From the NCBI GenBank assembly GCA_018816945.1, contig JAHIVC010000062.1, positions 25,785-89,784 on the forward strand: a DNA stretch of 64,000 nt. The letters are read 5' to 3'. The notes under the pieces are model-generated. The model was not told the origin of the DNA, ran no database searches, and was given only the letters and a program-made list of their open reading frames with translations. Source of the DNA: Bacteroidota bacterium. GTDB taxonomy: Bacteria; Bacteroidota; Bacteroidia; Bacteroidales; GCA-2711565. Of this stretch, positions 46,845 to 56,065 are shown one piece after another; the stretch's first letter is position 1; each line of letters starts with the position of its first letter. A program made the position numbers and the translations under genes.

Positions 46845-47421
46845 TCACATCCACTTTAAAACCAGAAATGATTTCAGGGAATGGCTAAAAATCAATCATG
46901 ATAAAAGCATTGGCATCTGGATCATTTTCCATAAAAAACACACTCAGAGAGAAACCATCTCTTATGATGAAGCTCTTGACGAAGCATTGTGTTTCGGATG
47001 GATCGATAGCACAAAAAAAGGGTTGGATGATGAAAAATATATCTGGAAATTCACTCCCAGAACCAATATAAAAAACTGGTCGGACATCAATAAAATGAGG
47101 GTTAACAAATTAATTAAAACCGGATTGATGACTGAAGCAGGATTGAATAAAATAGACCTTTTTTTAAGCACCGGAAAAGTTGACTGGAAAGTTGAAGCAA
47201 AACAAAAACTCCCCAAAGAAGCATTGAATATCCCCGAATTTATCGTCGAATATTTTGAAAAACATGAGCCCGCCCTTGCCAATTTCAATAAATTAGCTCC
47301 ATCCCATAAAAGAAATTATATATTATGGATTGCAGACGCTAAACGACCAGAGACAAAAATTAAAAGACTTACCGAATCGGTAATGTTATTATTAAAAAAT
47401 GAAAAATTAGGAATGAAATGA
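46834..47421 (+). CDS. YdeI/OmpD-associated family protein
   Basis: A 195-residue soluble protein. FREWLKINHDKSIGIWIIFHKK, SYDEALDEALCFGWIDSTKKG, FTPRTNIKNWSDIN and the late FNKLAPSHKRNYILWIADAK are the standard signature blocks of the YdeI/OmpD-associated family, whose biochemical role is not settled. It overlaps the membrane-protein gene upstream by 11 nt and panE downstream by 4 nt (ATGA), so the three form a tightly coupled operon. Confidence 0.9.
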   Translation: MNLDHIHFKTRNDFREWLKINHDKSIGIWIIFHKKHTQRETISYDEALDEALCFGWIDSTKKGLDDEKYIWKFTPRTNIKNWSDINKMRVNKLIKTGLMTEAGLNKIDLFLSTGKVDWKVEAKQKLPKEALNIPEFIVEYFEKHEPALANFNKLAPSHKRNYILWIADAKRPETKIKRLTESVMLLLKNEKLGMK

Positions 47422-48353
47422 AAATTGCAATTATTGGTACAGGCGGTGTTGGTGGCTACTTTGGCGGAAAAATGGCCCAGGCCGGATTTGATGTAACTTT
47501 TGTGGCAAGGGGCAAACATCTGAATGCCATCAAAACAAAGGGGTTGACTGTCAAAAGCATATTAGGTGATTTTGAAATTAAAAACGCAAAAGCAACTGAC
47601 AATATTGAAAATATCGGCCCTGCCGATCTCATCATTATTGCAGTAAAGGCATGGCAAGTTAAAGAGTTAGCCAAGGACCTAAAACCGATCATTCACGAAA
47701 AAACCATGATTCTTCCATTGCAGAATGGAATTATGGCAGTTGATGAGTTGAAAGAACAGATTAGTGAGCAAAATATTATAGGTGGTCTGTGTCGGATTAT
47801 CAGTAAAATTGAATCCCCCGGGGTTATCAATCATCTTGCGATAACACCTACCATTGTTTTTGGGGAGATCTCAAATATCAAAACAGAAAGGCTTCTGGTT
47901 TTAAAAGAAATTTTTGACAGATCAGGAATAAAATCAAGTATCGCCGACGACATCCATGCCGAACTTTGGAAGAAATTTATTGGCATTTGTGTGAGCGGAT
48001 TATTGGCGGTTACAAAAACCACCTATGGCGAATTGAGAGCGTTAAAGGAAACAAGGCAAATGATGATAGAATTATTAGCTGAAATTTTTCAATTATCACA
48101 AAAAACTGGAATACAACTTGAAGCCGGCTTTTTGGATAAAACCATTTCATTCATCGATTCATTCCCTCCCGATTCGACTTCCTCACTAACCAGAGATGTA
48201 TGGGAAGGTAAACCCTCCGAAATTGAATACCAGAACGGTACAGTTGTCCGACTTGGAGAAAAATACGGGATTCCAACTCCGGTAAATCGTTTTGTTTACA
48301 ACTGCATTTTACCCATGGAGGCAAAAGCAAGATTATTTTCAATAAATCGCTAA
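47418..48353 (+). CDS. panE: 2-dehydropantoate 2-reductase (ketopantoate reductase)
   Basis: A 311-residue NADPH enzyme of pantothenate (vitamin B5) synthesis. The dinucleotide-binding loop is GTGGVGGYFGG (residues 7-17), and VARG sits at the end of beta-2, where NADP is selected. The C-terminal helical domain holds ELWKKFIGICVSGLLAV, with the catalytic lysine expected near K186-K187, and PSEIEYQNGTVVRLG. Length is normal (about 300-315). Other pan genes are not in this window. A short stretch of this gene (about 47902-47982) has a diverged copy at 63684-63764. Confidence 0.92.
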   Translation: MKIAIIGTGGVGGYFGGKMAQAGFDVTFVARGKHLNAIKTKGLTVKSILGDFEIKNAKATDNIENIGPADLIIIAVKAWQVKELAKDLKPIIHEKTMILPLQNGIMAVDELKEQISEQNIIGGLCRIISKIESPGVINHLAITPTIVFGEISNIKTERLLVLKEIFDRSGIKSSIADDIHAELWKKFIGICVSGLLAVTKTTYGELRALKETRQMMIELLAEIFQLSQKTGIQLEAGFLDKTISFIDSFPPDSTSSLTRDVWEGKPSEIEYQNGTVVRLGEKYGIPTPVNRFVYNCILPMEAKARLFSINR

Positions 48354-48360
48354 AACGACT

Positions 48361-48462
48361 GATAAACATTATCATATAAGTAAAAGTGAAAGATTTGTAA
48401 GTAAAAACCTGAATATTCTTAATGAAAACGAAATTGAAATAGATGGTATTATTTATAAATGA
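48361..48462 (+). pseudogene. Possible C-terminal gene remnant
   Basis: An open stretch of about 33 codons ending in TGA reads like the tail of a protein (…SERFVSKNLNILNENEIEID…) but has no start codon in frame. It lies directly after panE. The parent gene is not recognised; a chance open frame is possible. Confidence 0.25.
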
Positions 48463-48518
48463 ATTGTTTCTTTTTTAATATTAAAAACACAGTTCTAAAT
48501 GTTAAAACATAAGAACAT

Positions 48519-48920
48519 ATGAACCGGATTATTAAATTTATTTTAAGCATATTATTTTTATTTGTTGGAATTACAGGTGGAATGCTTTATGCTGGAACAG
48601 AGCATATTCAAGATAATGCCAAAATATTAGTTATGGTAGAATACCAACTATGGATTCCAAATGTTGATTGGGCAAATAAGATATTCCATGAACAATCACT
48701 GCAAGACTCGAATACAGAAAGAATCTTTAGAAATAGAATTGAAACTGTTTATTCTGAAGTTAAGATTGGGCAGTTTAAAGGTTTTCAATTACCTGAAGAA
48801 TGGCAAAAAGAAAATGAAACGGATAGGATTTTTTGGGGTAAAAAGAGTGAATCAATGCTAAGAAATTGGGTTTTACCGAGAAAAAAACGCTGGAATTTAG
48901 ATGGTACTTGGAACTGGTAG
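48519..48920 (+). CDS. Hypothetical exported or membrane-anchored protein
   Basis: A 133-residue protein with a signal peptide or anchor (about 1-26, MNRIIKFILSILFLFVGITG) and a polar, tryptophan-containing mature part ending in WNLDGTWNW. No family is recognised. It marks the left edge of the repeat-rich accessory region and is flanked by a possible gene remnant and by the 139-bp repeat. Confidence 0.5.
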   Translation: MNRIIKFILSILFLFVGITGGMLYAGTEHIQDNAKILVMVEYQLWIPNVDWANKIFHEQSLQDSNTERIFRNRIETVYSEVKIGQFKGFQLPEEWQKENETDRIFWGKKSESMLRNWVLPRKKRWNLDGTWNW

Positions 48921-49083
48921 CAAATTATGTATGAAGGTTACTTATATACGGTTAATATAAAATGAGTAAAAGGAATTGGAATAAAAGCACCTAATCGAAT
49001 TCTAAGACCTAACCAAACTTTATACAGAAAATATTTTTAAATTTTATGATTATAGAGCAACGCCCTCTGGATTATATTGCTCA

Positions 49084-49222
49084 AGGGATGTTTATCCGGG
49101 CGGGTCACCCTCTGGAAAAATTACACCAGCTATTTGGCGATGATGTAAAGTTTATTTGTATTTTTAAACTTTTTAAACAGCTTACAACAAGTGTGCGCTG
49201 CTGCTTATACAGGGCACACACA
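49084..49222 (+). repeat. 139-bp direct repeat, left copy
   Basis: Aligns without gaps to 58268-58406, with 116 of 139 positions identical by hand count (about 83 percent). It starts AGGGATGTT and ends in a GTGTGC...GCACAC hairpin. The two copies bracket the stress protein-Mrp module and the metallopeptidase gene. A related hairpin also precedes the structured repeat at 63833-63859. Confidence 0.8.
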
Positions 49223-49307
49223 TCGTATCTATCGCACTTGGGCTGATGACACATTTGGAGTTCTTAATGATTTTTGGTAATTTTATTATCTGGGGATAAG
49301 AAAGCCC

Positions 49308-49425
49308 GCCTGCCCGCCCGGACGAGCCGTTCGGACGGGAATGACGCAGTCGGGCAGGCAGTTTCAAACCTGCCGGCAGTACAGGCAGGCAGACTTCCAA
49401 ACAACAAATACGCAAACCGTTAGCG
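49308..49425. repeat. Cluster of nested GC-rich palindromes
   Basis: GCCTGCCCG (49308-49316) pairs with CGGGCAGGC (49351-49359) and encloses a further inverted repeat around CCGTTCGGACGGG. A second hairpin pairs CCTGCC (49369-49374) with GGCAGG (49384-49389), and CGCAAACCGTTAGCG (49411-49425) is an imperfect palindrome. The CCTGCC core is shared with palindromes elsewhere. The rest of 48921-49486 holds only the direct repeat and no gene. Confidence 0.7.
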
Positions 49426-49486
49426 TTCACGATACAATGCCCAAACCGAGTTCAACTTTAATGCGTTAAATTTAATGAAATAAAAT

Positions 49487-49857
49487 ATGAAACTAATTGA
49501 AAAAATTTTAGCACCAATTGATATCATTACTGGCTCAGCGGAACAGATAAATGCCGCAATAAAACTGGCAAATGATTACAAATCGTAAATAATACGATGT
49601 AAGTTATTAGTGACAAGGAACTAAATGATAATATAAAAGATATTGTCGTAAAAAGGTAAAAGAATCATAAATGAGGTTAAAGAGGTTCTAATTAGCAATA
49701 AAGTAAAAGTACGTGAACCGGAAGTTATCTTTGGTTAATTAGTTGACACTATTGTTCAGAAGGCAAATTCAGAGAAAGGCAACCTGATACTAATTGGTGC
49801 AAAAGAAAAAATCAGGGAAAAATTTAAAATAGGTATAATTGCTGAACAAATTACAGG
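49487..49857 (+). pseudogene. Decayed universal stress protein gene
   Basis: The DNA aligns with the first half of the intact gene at 56433 (start MKLIEKILAPID here, MKLLEKILVPID there; long identical blocks such as GTTCAGAAGGCAAATTCAG). The reading frame stops at a TAA (49586) after 33 codons, and there are further stops and small indels, for example in GGTTAATTAG. Homology fades near 49857; the second stress domain is missing. It cannot make a full protein. Confidence 0.85.
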
Positions 49858-49958
49858 GAAGAACACGGGAGTGGTTTGCTTAGTTTCGGTTATATTATCA
49901 AAACAAATTGCCGGTTTTATTGGTTGAATAAGGTAACAATACAAAAAAACAGAGAAAA

Positions 49959-50867
49959 ATGAAAGATTATACAACAATACTTGTTCCTGTTGATTTTAAT
50001 GAGCCTTCGTTAAAAGCGACGCAGTATGCAGCTCAATTGGCAGGCAGTCAAAATGGCGAAGTAATTTTAATGAATGTGATTGAAACCCCCGGCTTGTTAA
50101 TGGAATTCTTTTCTTCAGGCGATGAACTGGTGAAAATTACCAACAAGGCAAAGGATAAATTACTTGAACTTACAGGTTCGCTGCAAAAGAGTTGGCCAAA
50201 TGTAAAATTCAGAACCTTGGTCGAGCGCGGAAAACCATACATTAAAATTCTTGAAGCAGCCCAGCAATCAGAGATTAAAATGGTTGTGTTGGGCGAAAAC
50301 CACGATTGCCAGGAACCTAATACCGAGCTGGGTACAACGGTTTTCCACGTAACCCTGAAATCGACCGTTCCGGTGCTTACCATAAAAGGTATGCCGGTTA
50401 AATCGAAGAACAAAATCGTTTTACCACTCGATTTAACCCGCGAAACCGCTAAAAACCTCAAAGCAGCACTGATGTACGGTAAAAATTACAATTCCGAAAT
50501 TCACCTGGTTTCGGCGTTGATTGGAGGAATCAGGATTAGTGAGAGCAGGATTTACAAAAAACTGAAAGAGGCGGAGAAGGTTTTGAATGCCAATGATATA
50601 AGAACTCAGGTTAAGGTTTTTGACATATCAAAAGTGCCGCCTTTCATGCGTGTGCTCGAGTATGCCGAGGAAGTTGAGGCCGACATGATTATTGTAATGA
50701 CCCATCAGGAGGGTTTCTCTTACGACAATTATATCGGCGCTTTTGCCCATCATATCATCAACTTATCGAAAGTATCGGTACTCAGTCTTACAGCTTCTGC
50801 AACCAACAATGATATTGACCATTATTTTAAAACCTTTATTGATCCAATCGGTTTCTTTCGGAGATAA
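49959..50867 (+). CDS. Universal stress protein, tandem two-domain
   Basis: A 302-residue cytosolic protein made of two UspA domains (about 1-146 and 147-290). Each begins with the beta-strand pattern (ILVPVDFNE; IVLPLDLTR). The canonical nucleotide loop G-x2-G-x9-G(S/T) is degraded in both halves (LGENHDCQEPNTELGTT; MTHQEGFSYDNYIGAF), so ATP binding is doubtful. Its partner at 56433 keeps the loop in its second half. It lies 32 nt before mrpA and is probably co-transcribed, linking the antiporter to stress responses. Confidence 0.88.
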   Translation: MKDYTTILVPVDFNEPSLKATQYAAQLAGSQNGEVILMNVIETPGLLMEFFSSGDELVKITNKAKDKLLELTGSLQKSWPNVKFRTLVERGKPYIKILEAAQQSEIKMVVLGENHDCQEPNTELGTTVFHVTLKSTVPVLTIKGMPVKSKNKIVLPLDLTRETAKNLKAALMYGKNYNSEIHLVSALIGGIRISESRIYKKLKEAEKVLNANDIRTQVKVFDISKVPPFMRVLEYAEEVEADMIIVMTHQEGFSYDNYIGAFAHHIINLSKVSVLSLTASATNNDIDHYFKTFIDPIGFFRR

Positions 50868-50899
50868 TTAACCCGGTTAAAAAAGATTTTGTATTTCTG

Positions 50900-53206
50900 A
50901 TGTTAAATTTATTAATCTTATTTTTTTTACTGGCGCTCGGAATTTTAATGCTGCCAAAGCCAATAAAATCCAATAAAGGTATTTTTATTGCAGTTGTGCA
51001 GTTGGCTGCTTTTATCTGGTTCGCAAGTAAAATTCAGTTCATTTCGGCTGAAAAACCGATAACCCTTTTTATGAACTGGATTCCTGAGTTGGGGCTGAAT
51101 ATTGAATTTTTGCTTGACGGATTAAGCCTTGCTTTTGCATTGCTGGTTAGCGGTATTGGTGCTTTAGTTTTTCTTTATGCTCATTCGTACATGAAAAGCT
51201 ATGATCACACCGACAAATTCTTCTTCTTTTTATTCCTTTTCAGTGGTGCCATGTTGGGTTTGGTGATGTCGGCCAACTTAATTCAGCTTTTTATATTTTG
51301 GGAATTTACAACTGTTCTCTCCTTTTTCTTAATCAGCTTTTTTCATGAAAAGGAAGTTGCGCGGAAAGCCGCTTTTCAATCGCTGGTTATTACCTTTTTT
51401 GGGGGTCTCGCGCTGCTGGCAGGCATCCTTTTAATTGGGAGTGTGGTTGACAGTTATTCACTTAACGATTGGGTTGCAGGTTCAGAAAAAATAAAAGAAA
51501 GTAGTTTATACTTACCGGGATTGATATTGATTTTACTTGGGGTTTTTACCAAATCGGCTCAGTTCCCTTTTCATTTCTGGCTTCCGGGAGCTATGCAGGC
51601 ACCCGCGCCAGTGAGCGCTTACCTGCACTCTGCGACCATGGTGAAAGCCGGTGTTTTTCTGCTAGCCAGGTTAAGTCCGGCACTTGGCGGAACTGCCGAA
51701 TGGACTTTTGTCATTCCGCTGTTTGGCGTTGTAACCATGCTTATTGGCTCTTATTTTGCCATTACCCAAACCGATTTAAAAGCCATTTTGGCTTACACCA
51801 CCATCAATGCGCTTGGAATTATGGTACTGCTCATCGGCATCAACACAAAACTTTCGATAAAAGCAGCCGTTTTGTTCCTTTTTATCCACGCATTTTATAA
51901 GGCTTCACTTTTTATGATAGCTGGTTTTATTGAAAAGAAAACCGGAACCCGCGACATAAATGAATTGGGAGGTTTGATAAAATCGTTCCCTATTACTTTT
52001 GGTATTGCCTTGCTGGCGTTGCTTTCAATGGCCGGACTGCCACCCATGCTCGGTTTTCTGGGCAAAGAGCTGATTTACGAAGCCAAAGTGCAATCGCCGG
52101 GTTTTGGGTCGATGATTTTTATTTTTGGAGTAATTTCCAATATTTTCATGTTTGCAGTATCCTCGCGGGTGCTATTTAAGGTATTTCTCGGAAAACCAAA
52201 AAACAGTTATACCGTTTCCAAAATTAAAAATGTAATGTTTGTTTTAGGTCCAGGATTGTTGGTATTGCTGAGCCTGATTTTTGGAATTGCGCCAAATATG
52301 CTGGGAAAATGGATTATTGAACCGGCAATGAGTGTTATTTATGCTGAACCGGTTAAAATAGAACTCAAACTCTGGCACGGTTTCAACCTGGTACTTTTAT
52401 TGAGCCTGGCAACGGTTGCGGTTGGAGCATTACTTTCATACATTTTGATTAAGAAAGAATGGGTTGAGGGACAGTGGCGAAAAGTTAACAAGATAATTTT
52501 CCCTGTCAGGTTTCCGGAAGTGTTTTCCATAGTGCTTGAAAAGTTTGTTTCCATTTCAGTCAGCAAAACTAAGGTGCTGCAACACGGTTACCACCGATAT
52601 TACATACTCACAATCATACTTTTTACAGCAGCCTTGCTTTGGTGGCAATTGTACTTTACACGAAGCTGGCATTTGGAAACTGCTTTCACGTTTCAACCAT
52701 TATACATATCAGGTTTGGTTCTGATTGTAATTCTGGCCACACTGTTTACCGTGCTTACCCACTCGCGCATTGCGGCCATTATTGCCATGGGTGTTACCGG
52801 TTATGGATTGGCACTGATTTTTCTGTACTACAGCGCTGTTGACCTGGCAATTACCCAAATTCTGGCCGAAACGCTTATCGTTGTTATGTTTATGCTCATT
52901 TTGCAGCGGCTGCCTGTTTTTGCCAAACTTTCGGCAAAAGCAACCAAAATCCGCGACTTAATTGTTGCTTCCATTTTTGGCAGTGCGATGACAATCGTGG
53001 CGATAAAAGCCATTAATGTTGATTTTAACAACCCTATTTCGGAGTATTTTATGGTAAACAGCTACGATAAAGCGTATGGTAAAAATGTCGTCAATGTAAT
53101 CCTTGTCGATTTCAGGGCGCTCGACACACTTGGCGAAGTAACTGTTTTGGCAGTGGCAGCACTTGGCGTTGCGGCATTATTAACCTCAAAAAAACCAAAA
53201 ACATGA
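50900..53206 (+). CDS. mrpA: Mrp cation/proton antiporter subunit A
   Basis: A 768-residue inner-membrane protein, the largest subunit of the Mrp (Mnh/Sha) Na+(K+)/H+ antiporter. It belongs to the complex I NuoL/NuoM family: ELGLNIEFLLDGLSLAF at the start, the core LPGAMQAPAPVSAYLHSATMVKAG (about 229-252), and TQTDLKAILAYTTINALG. The C-terminal part after residue 600 carries the MbhD/DUF4040-like segment (YYSAVDLAITQILAETL). Length is close to other MrpA proteins (about 770-800). Its stop overlaps the mrpB start (ATGA). Composition is visibly more GC-rich than the flanking genes. Confidence 0.95.
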   Translation: MLNLLILFFLLALGILMLPKPIKSNKGIFIAVVQLAAFIWFASKIQFISAEKPITLFMNWIPELGLNIEFLLDGLSLAFALLVSGIGALVFLYAHSYMKSYDHTDKFFFFLFLFSGAMLGLVMSANLIQLFIFWEFTTVLSFFLISFFHEKEVARKAAFQSLVITFFGGLALLAGILLIGSVVDSYSLNDWVAGSEKIKESSLYLPGLILILLGVFTKSAQFPFHFWLPGAMQAPAPVSAYLHSATMVKAGVFLLARLSPALGGTAEWTFVIPLFGVVTMLIGSYFAITQTDLKAILAYTTINALGIMVLLIGINTKLSIKAAVLFLFIHAFYKASLFMIAGFIEKKTGTRDINELGGLIKSFPITFGIALLALLSMAGLPPMLGFLGKELIYEAKVQSPGFGSMIFIFGVISNIFMFAVSSRVLFKVFLGKPKNSYTVSKIKNVMFVLGPGLLVLLSLIFGIAPNMLGKWIIEPAMSVIYAEPVKIELKLWHGFNLVLLLSLATVAVGALLSYILIKKEWVEGQWRKVNKIIFPVRFPEVFSIVLEKFVSISVSKTKVLQHGYHRYYILTIILFTAALLWWQLYFTRSWHLETAFTFQPLYISGLVLIVILATLFTVLTHSRIAAIIAMGVTGYGLALIFLYYSAVDLAITQILAETLIVVMFMLILQRLPVFAKLSAKATKIRDLIVASIFGSAMTIVAIKAINVDFNNPISEYFMVNSYDKAYGKNVVNVILVDFRALDTLGEVTVLAVAALGVAALLTSKKPKT

Positions 53207-53628
53207 ATTCACTGATACTGCAAATCGCTTCAAAATATGTCAGATGGCTGCTGGTGATTTTTTCGGTCATCATTTTAATTCGCGGCCACAATTATCCGGG
53301 CGGCGGGTTTATCGGCGGTTTATTGGCCGGACTTTCGCTGGCTTACAAAGGTTTTGCCTTTACTCCCGAACTCCTGAAAAAAGAGATAATAATAAAACCC
53401 GAAGGTTTTATCGGGCTCGGGTTAATGCTCGTTTTTATCAGCATTTGGCCCGGCGTTTTTATGAAAAATGCTTTAATGGAAGGTGTTTGGTTTACAATTC
53501 CGTTTCCATTTTCGAAAGGAATAAAATTCGGCACCCCTTTTCTGTTTGACATTGGTGTTTTCTTTACGGTAATCGGAGTTACTGTATTGTTTTTGTTTTC
53601 ATTATCTTACGAAAAAACATGGAAGTAA
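53203..53628 (+). CDS. mrpB: Mrp antiporter subunit B
   Basis: A 141-residue membrane protein with about four spans. The opening RGHNYPGGGFIGGLLAGLSLAYKGFAF is the conserved MnhB signature, in which the polar PGGGFIGG loop lies in the membrane. It overlaps mrpA by 4 nt and mrpC by 10 nt, so it is part of a tight operon and an essential subunit of the hetero-oligomeric antiporter. Confidence 0.94.
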   Translation: MNSLILQIASKYVRWLLVIFSVIILIRGHNYPGGGFIGGLLAGLSLAYKGFAFTPELLKKEIIIKPEGFIGLGLMLVFISIWPGVFMKNALMEGVWFTIPFPFSKGIKFGTPFLFDIGVFFTVIGVTVLFLFSLSYEKTWK

Positions 53629-53969
53629 TACTGGCAATATTGGTTGGCGTTTTATACACGGCAGGTGTTTACATGCTGCTGCGAAGGAGTATTCTGAAAT
53701 TTATCATTGGGATAATTTTTATGAGCAATGCCACCAACTTGCTGGTTTTTCTCTCGGCAGGGCTCATCCCCGGAAGCCCAGCTTTTGTTGACGGCACAAC
53801 AACCAACGCTGCACAACTGGCCGATCCGCTGCCACAAGCGCTGGTTTTAACAGCAATTGTTATCGGGCTGGGCATGGTGGTTTTTATCCTCGCCCTGAAA
53901 TATAAGTTTTTTGAAGTTACCGGCACTGATGATTTGGACCAATTAAAACAAACCGATTCACAAAAATGA
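53619..53969 (+). CDS. mrpC: Mrp antiporter subunit C
   Basis: A 116-residue, three-span protein of the NuoK/MnhC family. YMLLRRSILKFIIGIIFMSNATNLLVF and ADPLPQALVLTAIVIGLG (with the PLPQALVLTAIVI block) are near-invariant in MrpC. The protein ends in a short acidic tail. Start and stop overlap mrpB (10 nt) and mrpD (4 nt). Confidence 0.95.
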   Translation: MEVILAILVGVLYTAGVYMLLRRSILKFIIGIIFMSNATNLLVFLSAGLIPGSPAFVDGTTTNAAQLADPLPQALVLTAIVIGLGMVVFILALKYKFFEVTGTDDLDQLKQTDSQK

Positions 53970-55456
53970 CCATAGTTGCATTGCCCATATTGATTCCGTT
54001 CGCGCTGGCTATCTGCCTGTTGATTTTCCGCACGCCAAAAACCTGCCGCTGGGTGGGCCCGCTCGGGAGTTTTACAATTTTCGTGGTTTCGCTGAACCTT
54101 TTTTTCCGGTTACAAACCGATGGCATTTTAACCCTGAACATGGGAGGATGGGATGCGCCCTTTGGCATTGTGCTGGTTGTTGATTATCTAAGCGCACTGA
54201 TGCTGATGGTTTCATCCCTCATCCTTGTTGTTGTTTCGATTTTCGCTATCCGCTTTCTGCCCGATGATATTCCGTTGCCCCGTTTTTACTTTTTCTTTTT
54301 CACCCTCGCCATGGGAATGAATGGCGCATTCATCACCGGCGATGTATTCAACCTGTATGTTTGGTTCGAAGTGATGCTTATTTCGTCTTTCGTTTTGATA
54401 ACGATGGGCAGGAAAAAGGAACAACTGGAAGGAGGAATAAAATACCTCGCCCTCAACCTGGTGGGTTCATTCTTGTTCCTGGCCGGACTTGGATTACTCT
54501 ACGGAAAAACAGGAACGCTAAATATGGCCCACATAGCCGAAATCCTCAAAAACGACGACCAGGCAATGCTGATGAACACTTCTGTCATCCTGTTTTTTGT
54601 GGCATTCGGAATCAAGGCGGCTGTTTTTCCGCTGTTTTTTTGGTTGCCATCATCGTATCACACGCCCAACATTACCATTACATCACTATTTGCCGGACTG
54701 CTCACAAAAGTTGGAGTTTACACTTTAATTCGGTTTTTTACGCTCTTTTTTGTTCACGACCAGCAATTCTGGCATAACCTGTTGTTAATTGTTGCCGGGC
54801 TGACCATGGTTACCGGTGGAATGGCAGCAGCATCGTATTACGAAACCCGAAGGATTCTTTCGTATCACATTATCAGCCAGATTGGTTACATGATAATGGG
54901 ACTGGGCATTTTTACGCCTTTGGCCATTGCGGGAGCGGTGTTTTTTACCCTGCATAATATGATTGCCAAAACTGGCGCATTCCTCGCTTCGGGGATGATT
55001 GCCAAAATAAAAGGCACATACCACCTGAAAGAAGTGGGCGGATTGTACAAACAAAACCCGCTGCTTGCGGTGTTGTTTATTGTCCCGGCGTTCGCACTGG
55101 CAGGTGTTCCTCCCTTATCGGGATTTTTTGCCAAGTTTATGCTGATTAAGGCGGGGATTGAAAGCGAAAGTTATATCATTACAACCGTTGCGCTGCTTAC
55201 TGGGCTTTTAACCCTTTATTCCATGGTTAAAATATGGAACGAGGCATTTCTGAAAAAACAACCCGAAAATTACGAAAATCAGGAATCATTAAAACTGAAT
55301 TGGGCCGATTATGTGCCGCTGGCTATTCTTGCCACTGCCTCAGTTTTAATGGGAATTTTTGCGGCAACTGTTTTTACTTATACCATGGAAGCCGCCAACC
55401 AACTGATTGAGCCAGCAAATTATATCGAAACAGTTTTAAGAAACAGGACACCATGA
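53966..55456 (+). CDS. mrpD: Mrp antiporter subunit D
   Basis: A 496-residue, about 14-span subunit of the NuoM/NuoN type. MGMNGAFITGDVFNLYVWFEVMLISSF with the membrane glutamate of the WFEVML motif, AAVFPLFFWLPSSYHTPNITITSLFAGLLTKVGVYTLIRF with its lysine, and SYHIISQIGYMIMGLG are family hallmarks. With MrpA it forms the proton/ion pathway. It overlaps mrpC and mrpE by 4 nt each. Confidence 0.95.
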   Translation: MTIVALPILIPFALAICLLIFRTPKTCRWVGPLGSFTIFVVSLNLFFRLQTDGILTLNMGGWDAPFGIVLVVDYLSALMLMVSSLILVVVSIFAIRFLPDDIPLPRFYFFFFTLAMGMNGAFITGDVFNLYVWFEVMLISSFVLITMGRKKEQLEGGIKYLALNLVGSFLFLAGLGLLYGKTGTLNMAHIAEILKNDDQAMLMNTSVILFFVAFGIKAAVFPLFFWLPSSYHTPNITITSLFAGLLTKVGVYTLIRFFTLFFVHDQQFWHNLLLIVAGLTMVTGGMAAASYYETRRILSYHIISQIGYMIMGLGIFTPLAIAGAVFFTLHNMIAKTGAFLASGMIAKIKGTYHLKEVGGLYKQNPLLAVLFIVPAFALAGVPPLSGFFAKFMLIKAGIESESYIITTVALLTGLLTLYSMVKIWNEAFLKKQPENYENQESLKLNWADYVPLAILATASVLMGIFAATVFTYTMEAANQLIEPANYIETVLRNRTP

Positions 55457-55785
55457 AAACATTGAAGATGATATATTATATTCCGGAGTTTATTGTGTTT
55501 TACCTGGCAAAACTGGTGCAAGCCAATTTTTACATGGCTTTTATTATTTTATCGCCAAAAATGAAAACACAACCCAGTTTTATCGAATTCCCGCTCAAAA
55601 TAAAATCATCGGCGGGTTTGTTGCTGTTCAGTAACCTGATTTCGATGACCCCCGGCTCTCTTAGCACTGATATTAGTGATGACAAAAAAACATTGCTTAT
55701 ACATGCATTGTTGATAAGCGACGACCAAAAAATAATTGAAGAAATCGAAAGTATTCAGAAACGGATTTTAAGATTAACAAATTAA
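55453..55785 (+). CDS. mrpE: Mrp antiporter subunit E, short form
   Basis: A 110-residue protein. The C-terminal soluble part with SNLISMTPGSLSTDI is the conserved MnhE/MrpE signature. It is shorter than common MrpE proteins (about 158-169 residues) because the N-terminal hydrophobic hairpins are largely missing; about one to two spans remain. The start overlaps mrpD by 4 nt, and the gene is intact in frame, so the short form looks natural rather than truncated. It lies 4 nt before mrpF. Confidence 0.88.
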   Translation: MKTLKMIYYIPEFIVFYLAKLVQANFYMAFIILSPKMKTQPSFIEFPLKIKSSAGLLLFSNLISMTPGSLSTDISDDKKTLLIHALLISDDQKIIEEIESIQKRILRLTN

Positions 55786-55789
55786 ACGA

Positions 55790-56065
55790 ATGATAGAATC
55801 TTTACCTGATATTGTTTTGTACATTGCTTTTGCATTTTTAATGACGGCAATGATAATCACCCTGGCCAGACTTTTAAAGGGGCCCTCGGTTAACGACCGG
55901 ATTGCAGCTATGGACCTGATCGCGTCAATCATCATGGGTGTAATACTGCTGTATTCTGTATTGATTAACAACGCAATGTATTTCGATGTACCTGTTATTA
56001 TCTCATTAATTTCATTTATTGGTACCATCGCAATTTCAACCTATTTAAAGCAAAAAAATGGATAA
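55790..56065 (+). CDS. mrpF: Mrp antiporter subunit F
   Basis: A 91-residue, three-span protein. LLKGPSVNDRIAAMDLIASIIMG is the MnhF signature, in which the aspartates of NDRIAAMD lie at the membrane border. It overlaps mrpG by 8 nt. Confidence 0.94.
   Translation: MIESLPDIVLYIAFAFLMTAMIITLARLLKGPSVNDRIAAMDLIASIIMGVILLYSVLINNAMYFDVPVIISLISFIGTIAISTYLKQKNG

Noticed and set aside
49411..49425. Possible integron attC-like site because of GTTAG/AAC cores
   Set aside because: No integron integrase, no matching outer boxes, and the hairpin belongs to the wider palindrome family.
49182..49430. 82-residue minus-strand ORF
   Set aside because: It consists of the direct repeat end and the palindrome cluster; composition is driven by repeats.
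54361..54777. 138-residue plus-strand ORF
   Set aside because: It is an out-of-frame shadow of mrpD, rich in R, H and P without any motif.
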